From Paramecium octaurelia (lineage: Eukaryota > Ciliophora > Oligohymenophorea > Peniculida > Parameciidae): DNA of 64,000 nucleotides. Below, in pieces: positions 1-11,447 of the stretch. Where the stretch lies: assembly GCA_905182995.1 (NCBI GenBank), contig CAJJDP010000052.1:48334-112333 (forward strand), given 5' to 3'. The notes under the pieces are model-generated. The model was not told where the DNA came from and searched no databases. It saw only the letters and a program-made list of their open reading frames with translations. Every line of letters starts with the position of its first letter. The stretch's first letter is position 1. A program made the translations under genes and the position numbers.

Positions 1-3000
1 ACTGATGGTACAACATGCATATATCTTAAATCACTATGCAAATTATACACTTCAGAAAAGTCATGTACAATTAATTCTCAAAATCAACCATGTATTTGGT
101 AAAATGCTAAATGTGCGGAAATTGCATGTGATCTTATTCCAAAAACAGAAGATTTTAATACTCATTCGGAGTGCAATCTATATCAACCATATTGTACTGT
201 ATTGGAGTAAATTACTGGGTGTATTGTAAGTCCAACTGAGTGTAGTTTATTAAATTAAAGTTAATGTTATGGAAGCAAGTGCATTTATTCGAATGGAGTG
301 TGTAGAGATAAATAATGTCAAGATTACAAAGGAGATATAACATAATCTAATTGCGAAGCCTTTCTTGAAGGTAAGAAGTGCATGAGAGGTCCAAATTTGA
401 TCCCCACTGGTTGTGTTGATAAAGTAGATTAATGTACAAACATTACCAACGAATACTAATGCAATGAAGGCAAAGATAAGAATAATAATAAATGCAGATG
501 GGTTTATTCATTTTGCATAAATTGGAATCAAAATGTATTTAAGTAAGTAAATAATGATTGTGTACCTTACCCTGCAACCAAAATTCCTAATAGTAGCTTC
601 TGTATTACAAATAAGACATGCCTTGATGCAGGTATAGCAACAGTTGAATATACAGATGAAATATGCGAAAATTATCTTCTATCTTGCAAAAAGAATACAG
701 TTAGTGCTTGTATGGATAAAGGTTTGACATCATTTCCATCTTAATGCAACTATTATGTTAGCAGAACGAATTGTATTACATTAAGCAATTGTTTCTGGTC
801 AAATTCAACTGGTTGTTAGGAAATTAAAGGTGAGTGCAGTTCCATCACTAATTAAGAGGATTGTGATGGGAACAAAGATATTTCAGGAACATTTTGTAAA
901 TGGTAGACTGCGGGTAATCTTTGTTAAAATATTTGTGAAACATTGACTTCAAAGAATCTATAATGCTCAACTCTGGATTCAAAATGTGTACTAAATAGTA
1001 GTGATACTACTAAGTGTATTAAAAAGAAAGCGAACTGTTCTGATTATGCTTTATAATAGTCAGCATGTGCAGATGATGACAGATGCGTATACAATGTAGG
1101 TACAAATCTGTGTGTAGAAAGGAAATGTACTGACCTCACAGATAATTTGACACATCTATAATGTATTGCCTATAAATCAGAATGCACTGTGGCTTATCCT
1201 GGAGGTTGCTCAAATTTATAGCCAAATTGTTCTAATTATTTGAATTAAAGGTAATGCAATCTTAACGACAAATCCAAAATCTGTTATTGGTATTAAAATA
1301 AAGGTTGTAGTGATAAAATATGTTCAGAGATTGTATATAATCCATTATAACCAAAAACATAGTGCTAAGCATTTTTCAATGATTTGGTTTGTAATCTCAA
1401 TAGTTCGGAGAATGGTTGTGAAGACTTAAAAGATTCATGTTCCAAATATAAGAATGAGAAATAGTGTTTCAAATAACTGGATGGTTATGAGTGCATGTGG
1501 TTGGAGAATACATGCATCGAGGCTAGTTGTGAAAAAACTAAACTCAGCAGTTATTCACATATTGATTGTAGTTAGCAATATACTAAATTAAGATGTACAG
1601 TAAATGGAACAAATGATGGATGCATGGATTAATCAACAGATTGTAAAAGATACAAAACCTAGGATCAGTGTAAGAAAACAATGCTCAATGAGGATTGCAT
1701 TTGGAATCAACTTTACTAAGAATGCAATTTCAAATCTTGCAAGGATGAAATACCTGAAAACCAGAAGTGCTCTGATTATCTTTCCATTTGTGTTGAGCCA
1801 AACTACACTTGCAGAAACTCTGTTTGTGAGGATTATCTCTATGATAATGATTAAGATTGTAAGATGAAGGATTCTAAGTGCACATCCAATGGTAGATTTT
1901 GTATTTAAAGAGGAACTTGTGAGTAAAATTTGTACTAATAGGCATGCAATATTGATATCAATAACAAATATTGTGGTTGGAATTCTGCAAAGAAATAATG
2001 CAGATTTTTGTAATGTCAAGAGGCTCCACTTGAATTGATCTATACTCAAGATTGTGAAAGTTATTTTCCAAATTAGAATTGCATTACTAAACTAGGAGGA
2101 GGATGCACAATAGCACGTAGTTGCCTTGATTACACAACTCAAAGTTAGTGTGATGAGAGTTCGCTCTTTGAATGCATTTGGGAAAATCAGAATTGTAGAT
2201 CTAAAATCTGTAAAGATTACAGAAGTGGAAATCTTTTGGACTGTCGATCTAAACTGTAGAATTGTACCACTGATGGTTCGACTTGTGTTGAATTGAGAAA
2301 TTGTGCATAATTATCCTAAGAGAATTGCACAATAGGAACAGAAGGAAACTGTTTATATTTGAATGGCTAATGTTTGCCATATTAAAAGTGTTAATCAATT
2401 TCCTATACTTCTCATTAAGAATGCTTTGATTCCTTGTAAAATCAATGCACCACAGATGGAACCAAATGTGTCCCCATTACTTCTTGTGATGAATACAGTC
2501 TTAAATTGTAATGTATAAAAGGACTAGAGGGAGATTGTGCTTGGGAGAACAATAAGTGTTCTAAATTCTCATCTTGTGATAGTTACCATTACAAAACTCA
2601 TCAGGAATGCTATTCAATTAATCAAAATTGTACAACTGACACTGTCAGTTAATGCATTAAATTAATGGAATGTTCAAAATATCCATACGAGGAGAATTGT
2701 AAATTTGACCAGAGTGGCATAGTCAAATCAAATGGTTTGGTAACCAAATTAAATACTTGTCTCTGGAAGGACAGATAATGTAGCAATATTACATGTGTAG
2801 ATCTATATGGGACTGATCATTCGAGATGCTATCAATAGTTATCGACTTGCACTTCAGATGGTGTAAAGTGTATGAATATGGAAAAAGCATGTTCATCCTA
2901 TCTAAACTCTGTCTGCTCCTCAGCATTCAGCCAAGAAGGTAAGTGTGCCTTGGTGGATTCAATATGTACTGTATTTGATTGCTCAAGTGTAACCGTGGAG

Positions 3001-3555
3001 ACTTAATGCAAGGCTCTAAGCAATTGTCAATTCATCAACAAACTATGCCAGCCTTATCGTAAATGCCAAGAATACACTACAGAAAAGGATTGCACCAAAG
3101 GTACTGATGGATAGTGCTTGTTTAAGAACTCCAAATGTTCGGCAATGAGTAATTGTAGTGACGCTAACTAATAACAATTTTGTGATACCAAGAGTTGCTA
3201 TTGGAATACAACTTCCTCTGCTTGTCAATCTCACACATGTTAAACTTATGGACTTCAGAATCCTTGTGGATCCTTTTACAATTTCTAGAAGACTCAACTT
3301 ATATTCTGTGCTTACAGTAATGCTGATCATGCATGCAAAGACATCAGTCCAACCATCTTTGGTAGTGCTGATTGTTACACAAAATCTCTTGGGTATTTCT
3401 CTAATAGAAATGACTCATGCACATCTTGTGTTTATTAACCTCAATCTAATACTACGATTCCAAACAACAATGAAACTAAGAATGACACTAAAAACAATGA
3501 AATAGGTGGAATTTTGGTTCATGTCATATTAATTGGGTTATTAATTACCATTTGA
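1..3555 (+). CDS. Cysteine-rich surface antigen-like protein, 3' part
   Basis: Frame 1 is open from the window edge to TGA at 3553-3555 (1184 residues, 5' end missing) when TAA/TAG are read as Gln. Cysteines recur every few residues throughout, with repeated short C-x(n)-C blocks and frequent W, N, T and Q. This is the texture of Paramecium immobilisation/surface antigens and their PSA-type cysteine repeats. The last ~16 residues (after NNEIGG) are strongly hydrophobic and run to the stop, as expected for a GPI-attachment signal, so a cell-surface location is likely. No intron is needed. The repeat family is recognised from texture and C-terminus only. It could equally be a surface-antigen-related protein that is not an expressed serotype antigen. 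The next gene starts 35 bp downstream on the same strand. Confidence 0.72.
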
Positions 3556-3590
3556 AAATACATTCATTCATCTATTATATATTAACATTT

Positions 3591-4962
3591 ATGTTTAAAC
3601 ATGCTGGCACTTCAGAGAACAAAGCCTTGATCGAAGTCAACGTCCATCAACTCAACATCAATATCTCTGTTCCCAATTGTGAAGTCATGATCGTCTTCCA
3701 AAGAGGAGACAGAAAAGCACAAACTCAACCAGTCCAATTGGTGAACAAGTGTGCCCGAATCGAACAAATACTCAGAGTCCCTGCTACTATGTATTATGAT
3801 GTGAAACAAAAAGAGTACCAAAAGAAAATGGGCACCATAATCGTTCTCATCAAGTATGATAAAGGAATGAAGAATGCAGGCCAAATTGAAATTGATTTCT
3901 CCTCCTACTTAAATCAGAGAAAGGGAAAGATCGAAGAGCTCTCTCCTCTGTCTAAATGTCCTGATCCCAATGCAACCCTCTCATATACAATCAATTTCTT
4001 GAGTCAAGAACAAAGATCTAAAACTCCAGAAGCCAACATTAATAATAGTATTCAAATCATTAAAAACAGTTAGGGAAGATCAATCCAAAGCTCAAATCAC
4101 TTAATTAGACTAGCAAAATAAACAGATCAAAGAAGACAATGCTCGATTACAATAGGAGCTTGATCATTTAAGAGTTTAAAATAAAGAATAAGAGATCTAC
4201 ATACAATAGCTATTAAAATAATCCTAAGAAACTTAACTCAATTCAAATTCATCTAAACCCATTTCAGACACTTCAACAATGCAACCAGAAGACTGTCAGA
4301 AATGCATATAATTTCAATTAGAATTAGGTATCTATTATCATATTTATAGGATAGAATCATTTAAAAAATAAAAAAAAACTAAGCCACTCCCCTGTGATAA
4401 GTGCTCCAATCTAGAGTAGCAAATTGAACAACTCAAAAAACAATACTCCCAAGGATTGAAGTAAGAAAGCGCTGATCAAAAAGTTGAATTGCTCAATTAA
4501 GCCAACACTGATTTAAAGGAATAATTATATGAACTTGAATAGCAAGTATCTAGAATCAGGAAGGAGAATCAGGATCTTAAAAACAAATTAACCATTTAAA
4601 ACTAATAACTAATTGATTGCAGAGAGAGAATCTCAGAACTTGAGAATGATGACGAGGATGATTAACGAGTTGCAGAATACCAAAAAATAGTTGAAAAATC
4701 TAATGATGATCTTCTGGATGTGAAATCAAAATTATTGTCCTTTTAAACTGAATGCGATTAGCTCTAAAGAGAGAAAAATGAGTATGAACAACAATTAGAG
4801 ATTTTATCAAAAAAATATGATTCCTTAGGTATCCGTCTTATTCAATACATAGAATTATAACTGTTCTAACAAAAATAAAGATTTGCGAATGCCATGCATG
4901 CTTTCCTTAGTTAGGGTGATACAAATGCAATTGAAGTATTGGAAAAGTATAGTGGTGATTGA
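3591..4962 (+). CDS. NT-C2 (EEIG1/EHBP1-type) domain and coiled-coil protein
   Basis: ATG 3591 to TGA 4960-4962, with one 22-nt intron at 4048-4069 (gtattcaa...aacag), giving 449 residues. Residues ~8-140 resemble the N-terminal C2 domain of EEIG1/EHBP1 proteins: a beta-rich start (ALIEVNVHQLNINISVP), a charged middle and LSYTINF at the end. The remainder is heptad-like coiled coil, rich in Q, E, K and L (for example QQIEQLKKQYSQGLKQ). NT-C2 domains in other eukaryotes bind membranes or basal-body/cytoskeletal partners, so a membrane-associated scaffold is the likely role. An in-frame ATG at 3552 lies inside the previous stop region and is unlikely. Two further GTA...TAG segments (4318-4339 and 4829-4852) look intron-like. 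The first would break the frame if spliced and the second is 24 nt and neutral, so both are read through here. Confidence 0.6.
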
Positions 4963-5254
4963 ATGTTATTGTAATTTATTGTAGTTTATAAATCTATTTG
5001 ATATTATTTTATTTTTTTAATTTCATTTTCTATTAAATTAGAATTCAATAATCTCATACTTATTTCATCTGATTCTATTCTATTTTATCCTATATATTTA
5101 AGAATATTCTAATGTTAATTACGTCAATTAATTTGACCTTATTAAATAGTAAATTTATTATGTTTTTGTTAATTAATGAACAGATAATTTTATAATTAAA
5201 ATTTAAAATCCCCCTAATTTGATGTGCATAGTCAGTTGTTCTTAGTTTAGAGAT

Positions 5255-6881
5255 ATGAAGATGAAATCCTAGATAATAATTCTCGATATGATGATCTTGT
5301 TAATCGTTTTGAGTGTTTGCACTTTAGGAATCTATGTAGAGGCCGTGATATTTTATGATATCAGTCTAGAATCTTCGAATATTATGATGAATGTTACCGA
5401 CATTAAGCAGATTGACAGCATGGGAAATCAAGTAGAGGCCTATCTAATAAAAAAGCATAAACGAAGTAAATAATACAATAAATTAAAGGCATTTAACTCC
5501 TTGACAATGTTGCTTCTTTTTTATTTTATTTGGCTAACCATCAGACGCAGTTCTTCGTTAATTAGGATTTACAACTTTGCCTAACTGAAGATGATTACAA
5601 AATATCAAAATACATTCAAGGCATTCCGTAGTTCTGCTATTAAATCCACAGTGAGCAGTACCAATAGATTATATTGAATGACAATATCAAGCTTTTGTAT
5701 TAAGGGCTTAAACAACTTGACCAATACTCATTACTGTTCAATATGTAATGGCCCAATTTTTTGTAGGTGGTGGACACAAGTCCAATATTATTTGATTCAT
5801 TATATCCAACAGGAGTATTATTGAAGAATTACAACCCATAAGATAGGATATGGTATATTATCATGATAGACTTAGGTATCAAAATCACATGGCCTAAGCA
5901 AACAATACAAATAAGGAGTTATTCTTTTTTACGAATGTCTACTAGGTCCTATATGGAACTGACAAGTTTAGTTTTTCAATCACTCAATCTTTGTTTGATA
6001 AGCAGAAGGAGTTCTTCGCAATATTAAAAACGTAAGTTTTTGTAACTGACGAAAATTTACAGAAAATATAATTTAATGTCTTATTAATTAACTAAGAAGG
6101 TTAAGTTATGCATTATGGAATGGAAAATCCAATCAGAAACGTTGAAGCTTTATATATCTACAATGAGACAATAACTGGGTTCAATTTTACGGATTGGAAG
6201 GAAATTGAAAAGAAGGCAAATAAAGAAGAGTCAAGTTAGAATCATTACGACCAAATATTAATGCTCTACAATAAACTATACTAGTCATTTGTTAATATAA
6301 GGTGCAAAAAGTTTGTAAAAGAGAATTTCACTCTAATTTTGTAAATATATCTTATAATTTATAGGTTCACTAATCTCACATAATAAAACATATTAGAGCA
6401 AAAGATATTGGATGAGTAAAAAGGATTTTATCTGTAGTATGGCTATGCTGTTCTAATAATTTTTGGTTTAGCAATTTTCTTATTCTGCTTGAGTGTATTC
6501 TTTATAAACCTAATTTGTAACCCAATAGTAAATTTAAGATTAAAAATATCATAACATGTTTTGGAAATGGGTAACAATACCGATAAAATAATGTTTAAAA
6601 TGTAATCATGCAAAAAGAATAATAATGATGTTATTAATAAATTAAATGAAATGTTCATGAATATCTCGGATACTCTCAAATTAAACTCAAATAAGAAGAA
6701 CAAGTAATGTAGACTTATTGAAAAGATGTAGTACAATAGGCGAAACGTTTAAGGGTCATGTTAGAAGTTGAATTAATCAATACGTTCTCTTTCAGATTTC
6801 AACTAAAACTATATTGATTTCAACCAATTTAATAAAGAAGTTTTGGATTTGTTGATGAATTGCACTCATAGTCAATTTTGA
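5255..6881 (+). CDS. Membrane protein with Cache-like extracellular domain
   Basis: Three introns (5466-5488, 5876-5898, 6341-6364) give 518 residues. An N-terminal hydrophobic segment (IILDMMILLIVLSVCTLGIY) is followed by a large soluble region. This contains a PTGVLLKNYNPQDRIWYI motif resembling the (Y/F)D-x-R-x-R-x-WY signature of Cache sensor domains. A second strong membrane segment (AVLIIFGLAIFLFCLSVFF) follows, then a ~130-residue polar cytosolic tail. The layout TM-Cache-TM-tail is that of a small-molecule receptor, but no kinase, cyclase or other output domain can be recognised in the tail. The 24-nt third intron is a multiple of three and could be retained without breaking the frame. 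The Cache assignment rests on one motif and topology. Confidence 0.55.
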
Positions 6882-6985
6882 TGTTTGATTAAGTGAATAT
6901 AACTTATAAATATAAATAAGAGGTTTAGTATTTTATATAGAGTGTTTAACTATATTATTTTATTGATTACTATACTTTACATGAT

Positions 6986-8221
6986 TCACTTAATGTTAAT
7001 AATTCTTTAAAGGTTTGATATTAACATATTAGATTTTGGTTGTAAGTCTCTTAATTATTTTAATAACTAATTTAAATGGAATTGCATACTTGTGTGTTCT
7101 GTGCATTAGTATCCTATTTTTACACAATTATTTTATCCCCATCTATTTTGGCATTGATATTTAAAGTTCTAATGGCATTAACCAACCAGGATTCAGTTTC
7201 TTCTTCATTTAGTTATAAATAAGTCGAAAATTGCCTAATTTTATTTAGCGCATAATTTTACTTAATTTATACACCATTTAAGATTTTAATGTAAGTTGAA
7301 AAGAAATACAGTTTGCATGCATTAATGATGGTGGCCTTTTTGGATTTCACAATAAAGTCTTTATCAATTTCAGTTGCAATATCATTGACCATCTTGATAG
7401 CATTTTCGAATTGAAATTTAACAATGATTTCCTCAACATAATTCAATAAATGAAAATGTATAACTGATTTGCTAGCATTAGCACCAATTTAGGCGAGACT
7501 AGTATTGCCAACAAACTATTAATTGATCAACAAAGCCACTGTATAGTAATATAATAAATAGGGAGCAATGGTGTGAACCACCTCTAAGAATTAATCACCT
7601 GAGAAGAGTTCTAGGAAAGCATTTGTATCGTCAGATATAAAACAAACCAACACTCCAGCATGTAAGAGATCTGCTCTTTGTTTGAAATTATATTTTATTT
7701 GATCTTCTTATTTTAATAAGTCTTTGATTGCTTCAATACAGACTGAAGCGCTGTTGCTGTTCTTGAAAAGACCAATTAATTTGCAATTCTAAATTTATAA
7801 AGGCATTTATTACTAATCTAGCCCATAGGAATCCGTTTCTCAAATGATTCAACTTCTCAGTTGCTTCCACGCAGGGATATAGATTATCAACAATCTCTGT
7901 AGCTTTCTCATATTCTCCTTAATCGAATAATATTATTAATGCTTAGTAGGCTTCTTCCACAGTCCATAAATTTTCTTGAACGTAATCTACAAGTGCTCTT
8001 TGTCTCAGTTTGAGTAATTCTGTAACCTGAGAGAGTTTCCCATTTAAATTGTCTTGTTGGATGATTTAATCAATTTTTTCTTATGGCACACCTATTTTTC
8101 TTAACCTTTCAAAAAGTCTTGTGCCAAGAAGAGCGTCGTTTTCTTTAGATGTTTGTAATTGCAAGAACTGCACACATCCCAAAAAGACGTGGGGATTTAT
8201 GAATCTTAAGAAATGGTCCAT
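6986..8221 (-). CDS. EIF3E: Translation initiation factor eIF3 subunit e (INT6)
   Basis: Minus-strand gene, ATG at 8219-8221, TGA at 6986-6988, introns 7789-7813 (25 nt) and 7067-7089 (23 nt), 395 residues (human is 445). The N-terminus MDHFLRFINPHVFLGCVQFL matches the conserved eIF3e start (a helix ending in L-x-FL). The PCI/winged-helix end is clear: ESWLVNAIRTLNINAKIDGD corresponds to the family's W-I-V-N-L-I-R...L-D-A-K-I-D motif. The final exon (LRDLQPKSNMLISNLQ) matches the family's last helix, which fixes the second intron. eIF3e is a PCI subunit of the eIF3 complex that recruits the 40S ribosome during translation initiation. A 61-codon ORF ends 8 bp upstream of this start on the same strand. 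Confidence 0.9.
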
Positions 8222-8229
8222 ATATTAAA

Positions 8230-8415
8230 TCAAATAAAATATTTTGGGACTGAATATATTCCAAAGTTGTGTTTTGGATTCACTTTTTTTTGAATGTGAT
8301 GGAATGGCTTCTCCTTATAAATTTAATATGTAGGTCCACGCAAATCATGTAATTCCGCCATCGCCTTCTTCTTTTCCTTTGGTGTTAGTTTCTAAAATTC
8401 TTCAAATTTTACCAT
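8230..8415 (-). CDS. Small 61-residue ORF just upstream of eIF3e
   Basis: A 61-codon frame (ATG 8413-8415, TGA 8230-8232) starts MVKFEEFQKLTPKEKKKAMA and continues with a basic, aromatic-rich segment (KEKPFHHIQKK, HNFGIYSVPKYF). It lies 8 bp upstream of the eIF3e start codon on the same strand. The composition looks coding. It could be a separate tiny gene, or an upstream ORF on the eIF3e mRNA. No intron was found that would join it in frame to eIF3e. No family recognised. Confidence 0.45.
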
Positions 8416-10034
8416 TATATATTTATATTAATTAGTAATTTGCATTTTGAAACAGAAATCTATATTTCAGACTTTGAAGGAAATCAACGAGTTAATCCAC
8501 TTTCGTGAGTTTAATAGAAAGTAAGGGTGAGCAGGAAGGAAATCTATTGAGAACCAATAAATACCTGTATAAATTGAAGACTATATATGAGGAATAAATT
8601 AAAATATGAATTGAAGATTTAAAGCAATGGAAATCAAAATTTAACTAGCATGTTAGAGGATTTACCTAAATCAGCAAGACTTAGAATATCATTCTGAAAA
8701 GAAGAGGTTAATTAAGAAAATCAATTTATGAAATTATGACATGGAGAGTTAATTTAACAATATAGCTAGGTTAAACTTTTAAGAAACATATCGTCCAGCC
8801 AAAACCATAGAGTTTCAATAGGTTCTTTAAAAAAAAGCAGTAAAGAAATAAAAGAATAATCTACGCTATTTAATAATAATTGTCATACACATTGAAATTC
8901 ACAAAGATTATGTGAAATTAATATTGAGACATTTGATGTCTTCTTTAAATCTGAATCTTAAATATATTTAGGTAATAAAAAATCTAAGATAAAAATGAAA
9001 AAGTAATGAGGCAATATGATATCTCTATCCTAATTGAGCTATTTATTAATGAATGCTTAAAAATCTTTATTGATTCTTTATGGATAATCATAATTGAAGC
9101 AATAAAGATCTATATTTTTGACCGCATAACTATTAAGTTCTAAGATTTTTTGAAGCTAAAGTGGTGTTACTGGTCTGTCCTGGAGCATAAGATTTTAAAA
9201 TAATTGAACCTAAAATGACAAGGTCAAGATTGAATGAATTTTCAAAATGCAACGAAATTTGAATAAAAGAATGAAGCTATCTGTAAAACTTTCTCTAATG
9301 AAGGTTTTCTTTATTATTTTTGGATTTTCTAATGCTAAATACTATACATCTGGATCATTAAATCATTTCTTGTGATTATGAGTTAACGAAGCGTTAGTAA
9401 TTTATTTTAAAAATAAGTTTAGTTAAGATTTACAAACAACTGATGTATTTTACATATCTTCTAGGCATAGTTGAATCTGCGATTAATAAATTTGCATCCA
9501 ATGTCAAATAGCAATAATTATGATTTCTTTCAAATAAACTTTCGTATTCGACTTGCTTTTTTAGTGTGAATTATTTACCCATCTGCTAGTATTCATATCT
9601 TGGATAGAGATCCGATTATTGTTTCATTTCTAGCCTGCTAATTCTATTTTCGAGATTATAGACGAATCTAATTCTAATTGATTCTCTTCTTTATCATTTT
9701 CTGAGGCTTTATTTAAGATTATATTCTTCTTGAATTTAATTTCAGATTTAGATCTGGTCCTGAAAATAGAAGAAATTCTAATTGAAGAATTTAAAGAGAT
9801 TGATTGGCCCTAAAATAGAAGCACAGTAATACTGAGATTTAGATTCAATTTAACAATAAATTGATAGAATTCCCTAACTTTCATTAAGCCATAAAAATTA
9901 TGACATATAAATATATGAATAAGTTTAAGTTCAAAATTGTAGTGAATGATGATTTAGTACTTCAAATTTATATTAAGATATGAAAAGGTTGAAAATGACA
10001 ATTAAAATAATTATTAGATATATCTTTTTGAACT
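8416..10034. other. Gene-poor AT-rich stretch with coding-like scraps
   Basis: No complete gene could be built here. Plus-strand scraps around 8540-8700 read like protein (TSMLEDLPKSARLRIS) but are broken by TGA and frame changes. Minus-strand scraps around 9530-9800 read ISSIFRTRSKSEIKFKKN and RISIQDMNTSRWVNN, also broken. These could be decayed gene fragments or a multi-intron gene not resolved by hand. The segment from about 9962 to 10034 is DNA homologous to the 3' ends of the genes at 30976 and 34320, lying beyond the stop codon of the neighbouring copy. Confidence 0.35.
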
Positions 10035-11069
10035 TCATTCTATCAGATCATCTAGACTAACTAAATTCTACTTTTATTATCTTGTTAGTGTAATCATTTG
10101 GTATAAAAATTTCGTATAATTTTCTATTCCATTCAGTTAAAGCATATTTGATATTTTTAGATGGCACAAGTAAACAACAATCTTAAGGTGATCCTTTGCT
10201 AAGATATAAATAATTTAATACTGAATTCCATGTTAAACTGCCTTAATATAAAGGTCACTTACACTATCCTTTAATTACATCTAGAACGTTGAACTTAGAT
10301 TTGTACTAAAACTTTTGACATTTAAAGTGATATTCGTATCCCCAAATTTTAGGATATCTAATTCCATTTCCTAACAAATCATTTAATTTCTAATTTAATT
10401 ATTTAATAACTACTTTAATTCCTTTAATTCTTATATTAGTAAATTCTTCTCTAATACTAATTTATGATCGGCATCGAGGCTAACTGGTTTAACACTTTGA
10501 AAATTATTAAATTATTACCTGAAATATTATATAAATTCATTCATTACTGTTGTCAACCTCTCGCCAAAATCCTTAACTTCTTGTTCCCACCAAAACCTTG
10601 ATCTTTCCAACCTATCCAAATATAATTTTTTCTAATTTGTAAATTTATTTAGAATGTTCCCTTATAAAATTTCAACTAATTCATTTAATTCAATATTGGA
10701 AATGCTGGCTAAATTAGGATTATCATTGATTAGATTAGTGAACGATTTACTTTCCTATTCAATCCTATCAAATGTTTATTTGAATAATTTTGATATCTCA
10801 TCCAAAACATTCTTGATTGAACTTTCTGTTTGAGAGAGCATGGATTTACATTTCATTCTCTCTTTTGTTAATTCAGATGTATCATCTAGCTGAAACTCTT
10901 TAAAATTATTTTTGACAATTTCTTCAAACTTTTTTAGAGGAAGTGTTTATTACTAATCCACGCCATGCTCTTTTTGGCATTCTACACACATTTTTCTGTC
11001 CAATTCACACTTGTGAGTTGCTATGCATATAAACGATACTGGATTTTGTATATGGTAGATGCAATTCAT
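10035..11069 (-). CDS. B-box-like zinc finger, coiled coil, shared C-terminal module (family member 1)
   Basis: Single open frame of 344 residues, ATG at 11067-11069, TGA at 10035-10037. The N-terminus has B-box-type spacing of Cys/His (CIYHIQNPVSFIC, then HKCELDRKMCVECQKEH), a probable zinc-binding motif. A long helical coiled-coil middle follows. The last ~110 residues (starting LDILKFGDTNITLNVKSFST) are nearly the same, at both DNA and protein level, as the C-termini of the genes at 30976-32772 and 34320-35831. Relative to those copies this one stops about 30 codons early (LVSLDDLIE then TGA), while DNA similarity continues past the stop. B-box/coiled-coil proteins form a large Paramecium family of unknown function. 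A 24-nt GTAATAAT...CAAAG segment inside the gene could be a frame-neutral intron. Confidence 0.65.
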
Positions 11070-11447
11070 TATTTATATTGTATTTCTATTAAGATTGAGC
11101 TTTATAGAATTAATCGAAATATATCTAATGTATTGATTCTGAGAAGAAGGACATGTCAATTTATTCACTCAACTCCTTCAAGCTCTTTCAGATAAGTCAT
11201 TGACATTATTTTCGAATATGAGTATAATAAAATAATCAGTTTAAGTAAATCTTACTTTTACTTTATAAGAAAATGCTAATATCAATTTTAAATAATAATG
11301 ATGGATATATATTAAAAATAAGAAAAATGAATTCAATTTTTTTTAGTAGGAGTTAGGAACGGTTTAGGTCTGGTGGTTTATAATTATTTTTTTAATGGAC
11401 TTTTGCTTGACTATTTTGATAAGATTGATGTAATTTCTATTTTTTAC

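Noticed and set aside
1604-2049. ORFs on both strands inside the surface-antigen gene
   Set aside because: They are shadows created by using the standard code; the frame 1 cysteine-rich protein runs through without interruption when TAA/TAG are Gln.
4318-4339. GTATCTATT...TATAG as an intron in the NT-C2 gene
   Set aside because: Splicing these 22 nt shifts the coiled-coil frame to an early TGA; unspliced reading continues cleanly.
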